NCBI RefSeq assembly: GCF_947498175.1 | Contig: NZ_CANMJB010000007.1 | Span: 42,862 to 106,861, forward strand | Reading direction: 5' to 3' | DNA length: 64,000 bases | Source: an uncultured Algimonas sp. | GTDB lineage: Bacteria; Pseudomonadota; Alphaproteobacteria; Caulobacterales; Maricaulaceae | Part shown: positions 26,441 to 36,064 of the stretch, one piece after another | Layout of the letters: the number at the start of each line of letters is the position of its first letter | How positions within the stretch are numbered: the stretch's first letter is position 1 | Notes under the pieces: model-generated | The model's database searches: none | What the model was told of the DNA's origin: nothing | Seen by the model: only the letters and a program-made list of their open reading frames with translations | Translations under genes and position numbers: made by a program

Positions 26441-28009
26441 TCATTGCGGAGCGATCTGCGCCGGAACGGTCTGCCGCAACTGGTATTTCAGCACCTTGCC
26501 CGAGCCGCCGCGCGGCAGCTCATCGACGACATGCAGATGGCTCGGCAGCTTGTAGCGCGCCAACCGTCCCTCAAGATGAGCGAGTACATCTTTGATTTCG
26601 CACGATTGATCATCCTTGAACACGGCGACGACGCATCCGGTCTCGCCCCATCTGTCATGCGGCACGCCGATCACGGAGAGTTCGGCGAAGTGCGGCATCT
26701 CGTAGAGCAGGCCTTCCACTTCCGCCGGATAGACGTTCTCTCCGCCGGAAATGTACATGTCCTTCACGCGGTCCTCGATATAGACGTAACCGTCCGCATC
26801 CATCCGACCGATATCGCCGGAGCGGAACCAGCCATCCGCCGTGAAGCTCTGCGCATTCGCTTTGGGGTTGCGCCAGTAACCCGGCGTGACGGACGCGCCC
26901 TTGAACAGGATCTCGCCCGCCTCTCCGCGCGGCATTTCGCGGCCCTCTTCGTCCACGACCTTGATGCGGGAGTGGGATAGCGGACGTCCGGCACTGCCGA
27001 TCCGGTGGGGGATATCGTCCTTGCGCAGCGTCGTCCCGGCGGCGCAGGTTTCGGTCATGCCGTAGCCCTCCTGGATGACGAGACCCTTTTCCAGCCAGTA
27101 GCGGCTCAAGGGTTCCGGCACGGTTTCGCCGCCGCACAAGGCGACCTGGATGCGGGAGAAATCGATATTCGCGATGTCGGGATGCTGGCGCATGGCGTTA
27201 TAAGCCGCCGGAACCATGAACAGCGTGTCGATGTTCAGCGCTTCGTCGTCGATCGACTTCAGCGTCGCGTCCACGTCGAACAGGCGCATCATCACGATGG
27301 TCCCGCCGATCCAGGTCGCCGGCAAGGCCGTCACCCCAAGGCCGCCAATGTGGAAGAGCGGCATGTTGTTCAAGCAGACCCGGTCGGGGCTGGCATCGCC
27401 GACACGCACGGCGCCCGCATTGGTGAACTCAACCATGCCGTGCGTGATGATCACACCCTTCGGATGGCCTGTCGTGCCTGAGGAATACATCAGAAGACAT
27501 TGATCGTCATAGGTTTGCGGATGGAAGCCATAGACCGGATCGGCCTCCGCCAGACCGGTTTCGTAATCGCTGTCCTTTCCCACTCCGCTTGTGACGACCC
27601 AATGCTTCACGCTCGGACAGTCCGCCTTGGTCGCCTCGGCGACGCCGGCAAACGGGTCGTCGACCAGGACCAGCGACGCTTCGCTGTCGTTGAGGATGTA
27701 GGTCAGTTCCGGCGGCGTCAGCCGGAAGTTCAGAGCCAGACAGACCGCGCCGATCCGCCAGCAACCCAAGATCAGCTCCATGACGTCGGTCGTGTTCAGG
27801 CACAGGAAGGCAACCCGGTCGCCCGGCTTGATGCCGCGCGCTCTCAGCATTCCTGCGGCCCGGGCAACGCGGTCGTGCATTTCGGCATATGTGTAGGTGC
27901 GACCGCTGGCCAGATCGACCATGGCGCGGGCGCCAGGCTTGGTGGCGCAATGGTATTCGACCCAGTCGATCACGTGGTGGAGCTCGTCATGTGTTGCCTG
28001 CATCATCAT
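26441..28009 (-). CDS. Acyl-CoA synthetase (AMP-forming)
   Basis: A 522-residue ANL-superfamily ligase that activates a carboxylate as acyl-AMP and then acyl-CoA. Seen: the P-loop MYSSGTTGHPKGVIITHG (about 170-187), the A5 motif EGYGMTETCA, the hinge region GWFRSGDIGRMDADGYVYIEDRVKD, and the C-terminal lysine segment LPRGGSGKVLKYQL. This set is complete, so it should be active; chain length cannot be judged. The start overlaps the acyl-CoA dehydrogenase stop by four bases, making a two-gene operon for substrate activation and the first oxidation. Confidence 0.92.
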   Translation of the reverse strand: MMMQATHDELHHVIDWVEYHCATKPGARAMVDLASGRTYTYAEMHDRVARAAGMLRARGIKPGDRVAFLCLNTTDVMELILGCWRIGAVCLALNFRLTPPELTYILNDSEASLVLVDDPFAGVAEATKADCPSVKHWVVTSGVGKDSDYETGLAEADPVYGFHPQTYDDQCLLMYSSGTTGHPKGVIITHGMVEFTNAGAVRVGDASPDRVCLNNMPLFHIGGLGVTALPATWIGGTIVMMRLFDVDATLKSIDDEALNIDTLFMVPAAYNAMRQHPDIANIDFSRIQVALCGGETVPEPLSRYWLEKGLVIQEGYGMTETCAAGTTLRKDDIPHRIGSAGRPLSHSRIKVVDEEGREMPRGEAGEILFKGASVTPGYWRNPKANAQSFTADGWFRSGDIGRMDADGYVYIEDRVKDMYISGGENVYPAEVEGLLYEMPHFAELSVIGVPHDRWGETGCVVAVFKDDQSCEIKDVLAHLEGRLARYKLPSHLHVVDELPRGGSGKVLKYQLRQTVPAQIAPQ

Positions 28010-29163
28010 AATCCCATTTGCCGGACGGCCAGATCCCGCATGATTTCTTCCGAACCGCCGCCAATGGCGATGACCTTCACGTCCCGATAGATCGACTCCA
28101 CCCGGTTGCCGCGCAGATAACCGGCTCCACCCAGGATCTGCATCGCTTCGCTGGCGACGAATTCAAGCGCCTTGGTGGCGAAGAATTTCGTCTTGCTAAG
28201 CTCGGCGACCGGCATGGTGCCGTTCTCGATCGTTGCGCAGAGGATCCAGAGATGGCTGCGCAACGCGTCGATCTTCGCGCTCATGTCGGCGATCTTGTGA
28301 CGGATGATCTGATGCTTGATCAGGGGTTTGCCAAAGGTTTCGCGCTGCTTTGCCCAGGCGATGCTGTCTTCCAGTGCCGCCTCCATCATGCCCAGAGAAA
28401 TCGCGGCAAGACTCAAGCGTTCGTAGTTGAAATTGTTCATGATCTGCAGAAAGCCGTAATTCTCCTGCCCCATCAGATTGTCAGCCGGAACGCGCAGATC
28501 GTCGAAATAGAGTGTCGCCTGATTGGACGCCCACCAGCCCATCTTCTTGCCCAACGCGCTGCGGGAGAAACCGGGACGATCGGCCTCCACGAAAAAGAGC
28601 GTGAGGCCGGTCAGCCCCTCTCCGCCCGTTCGCGCCCCGACGACGAAATAGTCGCTCTCCATGCCGCCGGTGATGAAGGTCTTCGATCCGTTCAGAACCC
28701 AATCGTCGCCGTCGCGTCGCGCCGTCGTCGTCAACCGCGCAACATCGGACCCACCGCCCGGCTCGGTGATGGCCAGCGAGGAGCCGACGCGGCCTGAGAT
28801 GATCTCCGGCAGGACGTCCGTGCGGATGCGCTCATTGGCCAATCGCTGGATCGGATCGAGGGAAATACCGCGTCCGCCGATCGCGGCCCCGATCCCGCCG
28901 ACGCCGCAACGCGCGATCTCGACGGCCGCGTCCATGCGCATGAACGGATCGTCGAAGCCGTGGCCGCCATAGCGTTCGTCGATGCCGAAACCCCACAAGC
29001 CGAGCGCACCGAACTTTTCGTGTATTTCCCACGGCACATAGCCCGCTTCGTCCCAATCGAAAGCGTGGGGAGCGATTTCCTTGGCCATGAAGGCGCGCAG
29101 GGTTTCGCGGAAGGCGCGGCGTTCCTCCGTGTCGAACGGGTTGGGCAGGGTCTGCAGTTCCAT
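28006..29163 (-). CDS. Acyl-CoA dehydrogenase
   Basis: An FAD enzyme that makes the 2,3-double bond of acyl-CoA and hands electrons to ETF (an ETF-ubiquinone oxidoreductase is at 51.7-53.4 kb). 385 residues from ATG 29163, the start giving the family N-terminus (NPFDTEERRAFRETLRAFM); the frame is open to 29382, but the added 73 residues look random. Signatures: LAITEPGGGSDVARL, NGSKTFITGGMESDY, and the C-terminal QILGGAGYLRGNRVESIYRD. The catalytic base region resembles the isovaleryl/medium-chain group, but substrate is uncertain. The ligase gene is cotranscribed. Confidence 0.92.
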   Translation of the reverse strand: MELQTLPNPFDTEERRAFRETLRAFMAKEIAPHAFDWDEAGYVPWEIHEKFGALGLWGFGIDERYGGHGFDDPFMRMDAAVEIARCGVGGIGAAIGGRGISLDPIQRLANERIRTDVLPEIISGRVGSSLAITEPGGGSDVARLTTTARRDGDDWVLNGSKTFITGGMESDYFVVGARTGGEGLTGLTLFFVEADRPGFSRSALGKKMGWWASNQATLYFDDLRVPADNLMGQENYGFLQIMNNFNYERLSLAAISLGMMEAALEDSIAWAKQRETFGKPLIKHQIIRHKIADMSAKIDALRSHLWILCATIENGTMPVAELSKTKFFATKALEFVASEAMQILGGAGYLRGNRVESIYRDVKVIAIGGGSEEIMRDLAVRQMGL

Positions 29164-29215
29164 CAGGGTTTGGCGTAGCGAAGCGGCGGTACGCCCGCAA
29201 CGGAAGGGCCTCCTG

Positions 29216-29231
29216 CATCGGCAGGCCGATG
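29216..29231. promoter_or_regulatory. 16-bp palindrome upstream of the acyl-CoA dehydrogenase gene
   Basis: CATCGGC-AG-GCCGATG is a perfect 7-bp inverted repeat, about 53 bases upstream of the acyl-CoA dehydrogenase start. Its size and place suit a dimeric repressor site of the TetR or GntR kind, but no regulator gene lies near. The rest of 29164-29371 holds no gene I can support. Confidence 0.4.
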
Positions 29232-29371
29232 GGATGACGGGTCGAGACGCGTCACCCACGATTGGGAGGGCGCTAAAGCACAGGCGGAACAGGAGGGTCC
29301 GATGATGATGCTTGCCATCTGACGGACTGTGTGGGCTCGGGCCGCATCCGTCATGTCGCGCCCTTTCGGAA

Positions 29372-29410
29372 CGCGAAAACAAAAAGGGCCGCCCCGTTCG
29401 GACGGCCCTT
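29372..29410 (-). terminator. Intrinsic terminator of the TonB-dependent receptor gene
   Basis: On the minus strand AAGGGCCG pairs with CGGCCCTT (29410-29403 with 29391-29384) and is followed by TTTTTGTTTTC (29385-29375). It lies about 66 bases past the receptor stop. It also separates that gene from the acyl-CoA dehydrogenase operon. Confidence 0.85.
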
Positions 29411-29475
29411 CTCCCCTCGGCACGGACCGGGCGCGAGTGATCGCGCTTCCGGCCCGTCTCCCCCCGTGGTTGCCC

Positions 29476-32127
29476 CTAGAAGTTCTTGCGCAGGCTCACG
29501 CCGTAAGTGGCGGGCTGGTTCGGATAGGAACTGACCGTGCCGGCCTGCACCACGCCCGGGAAACCGCTGGTGAAGGTTTCATGGCCGGTGATGTTGCGGC
29601 CCCAGAAACGCAGGTCTAGACCGTCTTCGAATTCGAAACCGAACGATGCGTTCAGGTTCCGCGTATCGCGCGTCAGTCCCGGAATGTTGTCGACGACCTG
29701 GATCTCGTCCTCATACTGGTAATCGGCGCGCAGGAACATGCCGACCGCATCGGTCAGGTCGAATTCGTACTGCGCCGCGAAGGACAAGGACACTTCGTTG
29801 ATGCCGGCCGGCGCTTCGCCGGACAGATCGCCGATGCCGTCGACCACGCCGTCGGTCAGGTCCTGGGCGCTGCCCCGGATGACGGGCGCACTGGTGTACT
29901 CGTCATAGACCGGATCCTGGATCAGGCCGGCCACGCCCAGTGTCACGCCGTCGATCGGCGTGAAGGTCGAGTCGAATTCGATGCCTTGCGTGGACTGTTC
30001 GCCCGCATTGGCCAGAACGAAACCCGTGCCTTGGAAGATGGTCGACTGGAAACCTTCGATCGTTTGATCGAAGACGGCGATGTTGAATGCGCCCCATTCG
30101 AAGCGCGCCTTGAGACCCGCTTCGTAGACGGTCGCCTCTTCGGGACCGGCGAAACGCGTGCCGAAATTGCGGCCCGTCGCGACATTGTAGTTGTTGGGCA
30201 GCAGTCCGGCCGCCTGAAGCGCCGGACCGTTGGCCAGGAACGGCCGCGAATCGCGCGTTAGGTTCCAAGACGATGCCTTGAAACCCGTGGATGTCGATGC
30301 ATAGACGTTGAAATTGTCGTTGACCTCGTAAGCGCCTTTGACGGTGTAGGTGAAGTCGTCATCCTTCGTCCGGCCGTCTTCGACGGAGTTCGGGAAAGAC
30401 AGGAATTGCGGCTGGAACTGCAATGGAATGAGACCCAGGAACGGATTGTCGGGGCCTGCAACCCGAGCGGCCGCCCCCGCTTGAACCTGTGCGACATAAG
30501 CGGCGGCGGCGGCACCGAAACCGCCGGTGGCCGCCGTCTGCAGGTTCGCAGCCGTAAAGGGCAGACCGCCCAAGGCGGCGGAGAAGGACGGCACGCCCGG
30601 CGCCCCGTTGACGAAGATATTGGTCGCGACGACGCGCGTTCCGTCAGCGCCGGTTAGGCTGAGATTGCTGAACACGTCGTTGTTGCGGTTCGTGACCGAA
30701 ACGTTTTTCTCGTCCTCGACGTAGGAACCGCCGAGCGTCAGCGTGAAGCGGTCGGTCAGTTCGTAATCCACATTGGCGAAGATCGAGAAGGATTCGTTGT
30801 CCTGGTTGAAGTTTTCGTCCACCACGACCTGGTCGCCGAAGAACGTGCCCGGTGCGAATCCCAGCGATTGCTCGATGCCGAATAGCGGCGAAGCGGTCGG
30901 GCCGGCGCGCAGCGACGCGCCCTGTGAGGCCAGCGCGTCGATATAGCCGCGCAATTGCGACCCATAGTCCAGACCCGAGAACTGGCTGATGTCTTCGTTG
31001 AAGTAGAACCCGCCGACGAGCCAACCCAACCGGCCGGCCCCTGTCGACGCCAATCGGAATTCCTGCGTGAACGTATCGATGCGGACGTCCTGGAACACGT
31101 TTTCGAGCAATTCCAGCGAGGTGAAATCGCTATCGCTGTCGAAGGCCGACTTGTTGTTGCGGAATGCGGTGATCGAGGTGAAGTTCACGCCGCCCAACCA
31201 TTCGGCATCCTTGTCGATCTGCAGCGAAATGCCCTGATCGTCGATTTCGTTGTCGGTCGCGCGGTTGACGGACGTGAAATAGCCGAACGGATTCGGCACG
31301 CCCGGCACGGCGCCGCCCAGTGCGGCGATGATCCCGGCCGTCGGACCGACGATCGGCGTGTTGGTGCCGCAGCAATTCTCGTCGATCGTCGACAGGTCGG
31401 CGATCAGGCGCAGCGACAGGTCGTCGGTCGGCGTCCAGAGGGCCTGGCCGCGGATGTTGAAGCGGTTGAGATCGTTGAAGTCGCCTCCGGCCGTGCCCGC
31501 CGCCGGCTTGAAGTAACCGTCGCGCTTCTGGAAACCGCCGCCGAGGCTGACGGCCACGTCTTCGCCGACCGCGCCGGTGATATAGGCCTTGCCGTAAACG
31601 AGATCGTAGTTGCCGACGCCGCCTTCGATATAGCCGTTGCTCTCGAAATCGGGCTCGGCCGTGACGACGCTGACCACGCCGGCGGATGCGTTCTTGCCGA
31701 ACAGGGTAGATTGCGGGCCCGACAGGATCTCGATGCGCTCGAGATTGGGCAGGTCGCCGATCTGGGCGGCGGCGCGGGAGCGGTAGACCCCGTCGACGAA
31801 CAGGCCGACGGACGGCTCGATGCCGATATTGTTGCCGCCATTGCCGAAGCCGCGGATGATGAGCGTCGAGTTGGCGGAGTTCTGCAGTTGCGACACGCGG
31901 AAGGTCGGGACCACGGATTGCAGATCCTTGATGTCTAGGATCTGGGCCTTTTCGATCACTTCCGCGGGCGTCACGCTGACGGCGACAGGCGTGTCCTGCA
32001 GCGTGGTCTGGCGTTTCGTGGCGGTGACGATGACTTCGTCGCCTATATTGTCCTGGGCGTAGGCTGGCGTGGCGAGCAGCGCGAGAGTGGCCGTGGATGT
32101 CGCGAGAAGCGAGCGTGTCTTGATCAT
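29476..32127 (-). CDS. TonB-dependent receptor
   Basis: An outer-membrane beta-barrel importer of 883 residues from ATG 32127. That start gives a clean signal peptide (IKTRSLLATSTATLALLATPAYA); the longer frame to 32235 does not. A TonB box-like DEVIVTATKR comes just after cleavage. The plug domain has VPTFRVSQLQ, LIIRGFG and FGKNASAGVVSVVT, and the barrel ends in aromatic-terminated strands with a final Phe (GVSLRKNF). The DEVIVTATKR and KNASAGVV style is common in receptors of sphingomonads and related bacteria for lipids, steroids or plant compounds; the ligand here is inferred only from the beta-oxidation neighbours. It is a single-gene unit with its own terminator. Confidence 0.92.
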   Translation of the reverse strand: MIKTRSLLATSTATLALLATPAYAQDNIGDEVIVTATKRQTTLQDTPVAVSVTPAEVIEKAQILDIKDLQSVVPTFRVSQLQNSANSTLIIRGFGNGGNNIGIEPSVGLFVDGVYRSRAAAQIGDLPNLERIEILSGPQSTLFGKNASAGVVSVVTAEPDFESNGYIEGGVGNYDLVYGKAYITGAVGEDVAVSLGGGFQKRDGYFKPAAGTAGGDFNDLNRFNIRGQALWTPTDDLSLRLIADLSTIDENCCGTNTPIVGPTAGIIAALGGAVPGVPNPFGYFTSVNRATDNEIDDQGISLQIDKDAEWLGGVNFTSITAFRNNKSAFDSDSDFTSLELLENVFQDVRIDTFTQEFRLASTGAGRLGWLVGGFYFNEDISQFSGLDYGSQLRGYIDALASQGASLRAGPTASPLFGIEQSLGFAPGTFFGDQVVVDENFNQDNESFSIFANVDYELTDRFTLTLGGSYVEDEKNVSVTNRNNDVFSNLSLTGADGTRVVATNIFVNGAPGVPSFSAALGGLPFTAANLQTAATGGFGAAAAAYVAQVQAGAAARVAGPDNPFLGLIPLQFQPQFLSFPNSVEDGRTKDDDFTYTVKGAYEVNDNFNVYASTSTGFKASSWNLTRDSRPFLANGPALQAAGLLPNNYNVATGRNFGTRFAGPEEATVYEAGLKARFEWGAFNIAVFDQTIEGFQSTIFQGTGFVLANAGEQSTQGIEFDSTFTPIDGVTLGVAGLIQDPVYDEYTSAPVIRGSAQDLTDGVVDGIGDLSGEAPAGINEVSLSFAAQYEFDLTDAVGMFLRADYQYEDEIQVVDNIPGLTRDTRNLNASFGFEFEDGLDLRFWGRNITGHETFTSGFPGVVQAGTVSSYPNQPATYGVSLRKNF

Positions 32128-32251
32128 TGAAGGGTCCCGGTCGGTTGCGTTTACCGCCGCTTTTGTTGCGGCTTTGTCATGCGCATAGGAAGGCGGGGAT
32201 AGCCGCGCAAGAACCCTTTTCATCCTCGATGGCATAAATGTCCCGGCTGTT

Positions 32252-32276
32252 GTTTTCTAGCCACAGGCAAGAAAAC
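32252..32276. promoter_or_regulatory. Palindrome between receptor and thiolase genes (candidate operator)
   Basis: An 11-bp inverted repeat with one mismatch and a three-base centre (GTTTTCTAGCC-ACA-GGCAAGAAAAC) lies in the 315-base divergent region 32128-32442. That puts it about 125 bases from the receptor start and 167 from the thiolase start. The place suits joint control of both genes. No other gene is supported in this gap; the open frame from 32338 is an upstream extension of the thiolase. Confidence 0.45.
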
Positions 32277-32442
32277 GGCATCATCGTTTTGGCGACGGGT
32301 CCGGCCTCATGCGTTTCTGCGCGCCAGCACATCACGGATGAAGCGCGAAATCGCAGCCCCCGCCCTTCCCTTGCGCGGTGCGCGCGTATTAGAGGCAGCG
32401 CGACTTGAGTTGCAGACGTTCCACGACACAGGAGTTCCGATC

Positions 32443-33651
32443 ATGGCCGAGGCCTTCATCTACGATGCGGTGCGCACGCCGCGCGGCAAAGGCAAGAAAG
32501 ACGGGAGCCTGCACGAGATCACGCCGCTGCAACTGGCCGCGCAGGTCCTGAAGGCCGTTCCGGAACGGCTCGACATCGACAAGGCCGAGGTCGAGGACGT
32601 GGCCTTCGGTTGCGTCTCCCCGGTCGGCGAACAAGGCGCCGTCATCACCCGCACGGCCATTCTGGAGGCCGGCTATCCGATCGAGACCGCCGGAATCCAG
32701 GTCAACCGTTTCTGCGGCTCCGGGCTGGAAGCCACCAACATCGCCGCCGCCAAGGTCATGTCCGGCGAATGCGAGATGGCCATGGGCGGCGGCGTCGAAA
32801 GCATGAGCCGCGTGCCGATGGGCAGCGACGGCGGCGCCATGATCTCCGACCCGGAAGCGGCGTTCGACGCCTATTTCGTGCCGCAGGGCATCTCCGCCGA
32901 CCTGATCGCGACCAAATACGGCTTCTCCCGCGACGATGTCGACGCCTATGCGGTTGAAAGCCACAAACGGGCGACCCAGGCCTGGGACGAGGGCCGGTTC
33001 GATAAATCGATCCTGCCGGTCAAGGACGTGATGGGCGTGGAAATCCTTGCCAAGGATGAAACGATCCGCCCCAAGACGGACATGCAGGCGCTCGGCGCGC
33101 TCAACCCGTCCTTCGCCATGCTCGGCCAGAATTTCGGCTTCAACGACGTGGCAAAGCTGAAATACCCCGAAGTGGAAGAGATCAACCACATCCACCATGC
33201 CGGGAACAGCTCCGGCATCGTGGACGGCGCAGCCGCCGTGCTGCTGGGCTCGAAATCGGCCGGAGAGCGGCTCGACATCAAGCCGCGCGCGCGGATCGTC
33301 TCTATGGCATCCATCGGCTCGGAGCCGACCATCATGCTGACCGGCCCGGAGGTCGCGGCGCAAAAAGCGCTCAAGACGGCGGGCATGGCAAGCACCGACA
33401 TCGACCTGTATGAGCTGAACGAGGCTTTCGCGGCGGTCGTCTTGCGTTTCATGCAGGCGATGGACGTCGATCACGGCATCATGAACGTCAATGGCGGTGC
33501 CATCGCCATGGGTCACCCGCTCGGGGCCACCGGGGCCATGATCCTCGGCACCATGGTGGACGAGTTGGAGCGGGCCGACAAGGAAACCGCCCTCGTCACC
33601 CTGTGCATCGGCGGCGGCATGGGCATCGCTACCATCATCGAGCGCGTTTAA
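32443..33651 (+). CDS. Acetyl-CoA C-acyltransferase (thiolase)
   Basis: The last enzyme of beta-oxidation, cleaving 3-ketoacyl-CoA. From ATG 32443, preceded by AGGAG at 32430-32434 (eight-base spacing), it has 402 residues. That start gives the family N-terminus [16 protein letters not shown]; the frame opens earlier at 32338. The acyl-carrying cysteine is Cys91 in [10 protein letters not shown]. The C-terminal [16 protein letters not shown] and CIGGGMGIA carry the catalytic His and second Cys. The multifunctional enzyme follows after 19 bases, so they form a FadA/FadB or FadI/FadJ type pair. Confidence 0.95.
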   Translation: MAEAFIYDAVRTPRGKGKKDGSLHEITPLQLAAQVLKAVPERLDIDKAEVEDVAFGCVSPVGEQGAVITRTAILEAGYPIETAGIQVNRFCGSGLEATNIAAAKVMSGECEMAMGGGVESMSRVPMGSDGGAMISDPEAAFDAYFVPQGISADLIATKYGFSRDDVDAYAVESHKRATQAWDEGRFDKSILPVKDVMGVEILAKDETIRPKTDMQALGALNPSFAMLGQNFGFNDVAKLKYPEVEEINHIHHAGNSSGIVDGAAAVLLGSKSAGERLDIKPRARIVSMASIGSEPTIMLTGPEVAAQKALKTAGMASTDIDLYELNEAFAAVVLRFMQAMDVDHGIMNVNGGAIAMGHPLGATGAMILGTMVDELERADKETALVTLCIGGGMGIATIIERV

Positions 33652-33670
33652 GACGACAGGACCGAAAACA

Positions 33671-36025
33671 ATGACCGACTATACAACGTTCTCCGTCGAT
33701 GTGGACGGCGACGGCATCGCGCTTCTCAAGATCGACGTGCCGGATCAGGGCATGAACGTCATCGACGAAGCCCTGATGAAAGACCTGCCGGCCTTCATCG
33801 ACGAATTCGTCTCCGACGACAGATATAAGGGCCTGGTCATCGCATCGGGCCGCGACAACGCCTTCATGGCGGGGGCGGATCTGCGCATGCTGGAACAACA
33901 ATCTGGCGTGCTGGACCGCGACGCGTTCGAAGCGGGCATGACGCTCAACCGCGCCTTCCGAAAACTGGAAACGGGCGGCCACACGGACCGCGAGATCCAG
34001 CGCGAAGGCAAAAAGGCCAAGCCGGTCGCCGTCGCGCTGGAAGGCCTCGCGCTGGGCGGCGGGCTAGAACTCGCGCTGGCCGGTCACTACCGCGTCGCCG
34101 CCGACAGTCCCAAAGTGAAGCTCGGCCTGCCCGAGGTCCTGGTCGGCCTTCTACCGGGCGGCGGTGGCACGCAGCGTGTTCCCCGCCTCGCGGGCCTGCA
34201 GAATGCGGCGCAGCTGATCACCTCGGGCGCCAATCTCGACGTGAAGAAGGCGAAAGCCCAGAACATCATCGACGAGATCGTCGAGCCCGGACGGACCATC
34301 GAGGCGGCCAAGGCCTGGGTGAAGGACCATGTCGAGACAGGCACGCTCCAGCCCTGGGACGTGAAGGGCTTCAAGGTGCCCGGCGGCGCGGGGGCGATGA
34401 ACCCCAAGGCGGTCCAGTTCTTCGCCGCCGCCAACGCCATGGCGCTGGCCAAGTCCAAGGACAACTTCCCGGCCATCAAGGCGATCATGTCCTGCCTCTA
34501 TGAAGGCACGCAGCTAACCATGACCAAGGCGGTCGAGGTGGAAACGAAATACTTCCTCTCCCTCTTCGCCGATCCGGTCGCGCAGAACATGATCCGCACC
34601 CTGTTCGTCAACAAGCAGGCGGCCGAGAAGGGCGCGGGCCGACCCGACGGCATCGAGCCGATCGAAATCAAAAAGGTCGGCGTGCTCGGCGCGGGCCTGA
34701 TGGGATCCGGCATCGCCCACGTGACCGCCAAGGCGGGCATGCAAGTCGTGTCGCTTGACCGCACCGACGAGGACGCGCAGAAATCCATCGACTATTCCAG
34801 GAAGATCCTCGACAAGCGGGTCAAGCGCGGAAAGATGACGCAGGAAAAGGCCGACGCCTTTCTCGCCCGCATCACGCCGACCTCCAACTATGACGACCTG
34901 AAGGACGTGGACCTGATCATCGAGGCCGTGTTCGAGCGTCCCGACGTGAAGGCGGACGTCATCAGGAAGACCGAAGCGGTCATCGGCGAAGACGTGATCT
35001 TCGCGTCCAACACCTCGACCCTGCCGATCGGCGGTCTGGCGGAAAACTCCAAGCGGCCCGAAAACTTCATCGGCCTGCATTTCTTCAGCCCCGTCGAGCG
35101 CATGCCCCTGCTCGAAATCATCCCGCATGAGGGCACGGGCGAGCGGGCGTTGGCGGCGGCGTTCGACTATAACCGCAAGATCCGGAAGACCCCGATCGTC
35201 GTGCGTGACGTGCGCGGCTTCTTCACCAACCAGGTTTTTCCGCCCTATGTCAACGAAGCCTCGCTGATGGTCACGGAAGGCGTCTCGCCCGCCCTGATCG
35301 AGAACAGCGCGCTGAACATGGGTCTGCCGATCGGTCCGCTGGCCGTGACGGACGATACCACGCTGAAGCTCGGCTACGACATCATGCGCTCCACCCAGGA
35401 AGAAATGGGCGAGGCCTATGTCCCCTCCGGCACGGAAGAGTTCATGGAAAACATGGTCACGAAATGGGACCGGGCGGGCCGCCGCTTCGGCGCCGGTTTC
35501 TACGATTATGACGAGAGCGGCAAACGCCTCGGCCTGTGGAAGGGCATGGCGGACCATTATCCCCTGCGCGACGACCAGCCGAGCCAGGAAGAGGTGCAGC
35601 AGCGACTGATGTATGCCCTGCTCGTACCGAGCGCGCGGACTTACGCGGACGGCGTCGTCCCGGATCCGCAAAGTGCCGACCTAGGCGCCATCTTCGGTCT
35701 CGGCTTCCCGCCCTGGACGGGCGGCCCGATGAGCTACATCGATACGATCGGCGTGGGCGCTTTCGTGGCGAACGCCGACATGCTGGCCCAGCGCCACGGG
35801 GCTCGTTTCACGCCGCCCCAACGCCTGCGCGACATGGCCGAGCGCGGCGAAACGATTTACGGCGGGGCGCCAAGAGCCCACACTCAGGGCGCGCTCGACC
35901 GAATGCTCGAAGCCGATGTGGTCAAGATCGCCAACGGCCTGGGCATCGCCGCCAGCCTGGACGACCGGAAGGCCGAAACCGTTCGCAAGATCCTGCAGGC
36001 TCAGCAAAGCAAAAAGGCGGCTTGA
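33671..36025 (+). CDS. Multifunctional enoyl-CoA hydratase / 3-hydroxyacyl-CoA dehydrogenase
   Basis: A 784-residue beta-oxidation enzyme like FadB/FadJ. The N-terminal crotonase domain (about 1-200) has the oxyanion motifs NAFMAGADLRML and EGLALGGGLELALAGHYRV and the acidic LPEVLVGLLPGGGGTQRVPRL. The dehydrogenase part begins at about 336 with the NAD-binding GVLGAGLMGSGIAHVTA and continues through FASNTSTLPI, GLHFFSPVERMPLLEII and GFFTNQVFPPYVNEA. It forms the alpha subunit to the thiolase just upstream. Its last codons overlap a terminator-like hairpin. Confidence 0.95.
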   Translation: MTDYTTFSVDVDGDGIALLKIDVPDQGMNVIDEALMKDLPAFIDEFVSDDRYKGLVIASGRDNAFMAGADLRMLEQQSGVLDRDAFEAGMTLNRAFRKLETGGHTDREIQREGKKAKPVAVALEGLALGGGLELALAGHYRVAADSPKVKLGLPEVLVGLLPGGGGTQRVPRLAGLQNAAQLITSGANLDVKKAKAQNIIDEIVEPGRTIEAAKAWVKDHVETGTLQPWDVKGFKVPGGAGAMNPKAVQFFAAANAMALAKSKDNFPAIKAIMSCLYEGTQLTMTKAVEVETKYFLSLFADPVAQNMIRTLFVNKQAAEKGAGRPDGIEPIEIKKVGVLGAGLMGSGIAHVTAKAGMQVVSLDRTDEDAQKSIDYSRKILDKRVKRGKMTQEKADAFLARITPTSNYDDLKDVDLIIEAVFERPDVKADVIRKTEAVIGEDVIFASNTSTLPIGGLAENSKRPENFIGLHFFSPVERMPLLEIIPHEGTGERALAAAFDYNRKIRKTPIVVRDVRGFFTNQVFPPYVNEASLMVTEGVSPALIENSALNMGLPIGPLAVTDDTTLKLGYDIMRSTQEEMGEAYVPSGTEEFMENMVTKWDRAGRRFGAGFYDYDESGKRLGLWKGMADHYPLRDDQPSQEEVQQRLMYALLVPSARTYADGVVPDPQSADLGAIFGLGFPPWTGGPMSYIDTIGVGAFVANADMLAQRHGARFTPPQRLRDMAERGETIYGGAPRAHTQGALDRMLEADVVKIANGLGIAASLDDRKAETVRKILQAQQSKKAA

Positions 36026-36036
36026 AGCCGCTCTTT
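36012..36036 (+). terminator. Terminator-like hairpin at the end of the beta-oxidation operon
   Basis: GCGGC-TTGAA-GCCGC (36017-36031) is flanked by an A-run before and CTCTTT after, and it covers the stop codon of the multifunctional enzyme. The stem is short and the T-run interrupted, so termination strength is uncertain. A second, longer hairpin follows directly. Confidence 0.5.
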
Positions 36037-36064
36037 GCCCCTATCCGCGCCGGCGGATAGGGGC
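36037..36064. repeat. Perfect 12-bp hairpin without T-tract
   Basis: GCCCCTATCCGC-GCCG-GCGGATAGGGGC is a perfect inverted repeat of 12 bp with a four-base loop, 12 bases after the operon stop. No T-run follows on either strand, so it is more like an mRNA-end stabiliser or repeat unit than a simple terminator. Confidence 0.7.
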
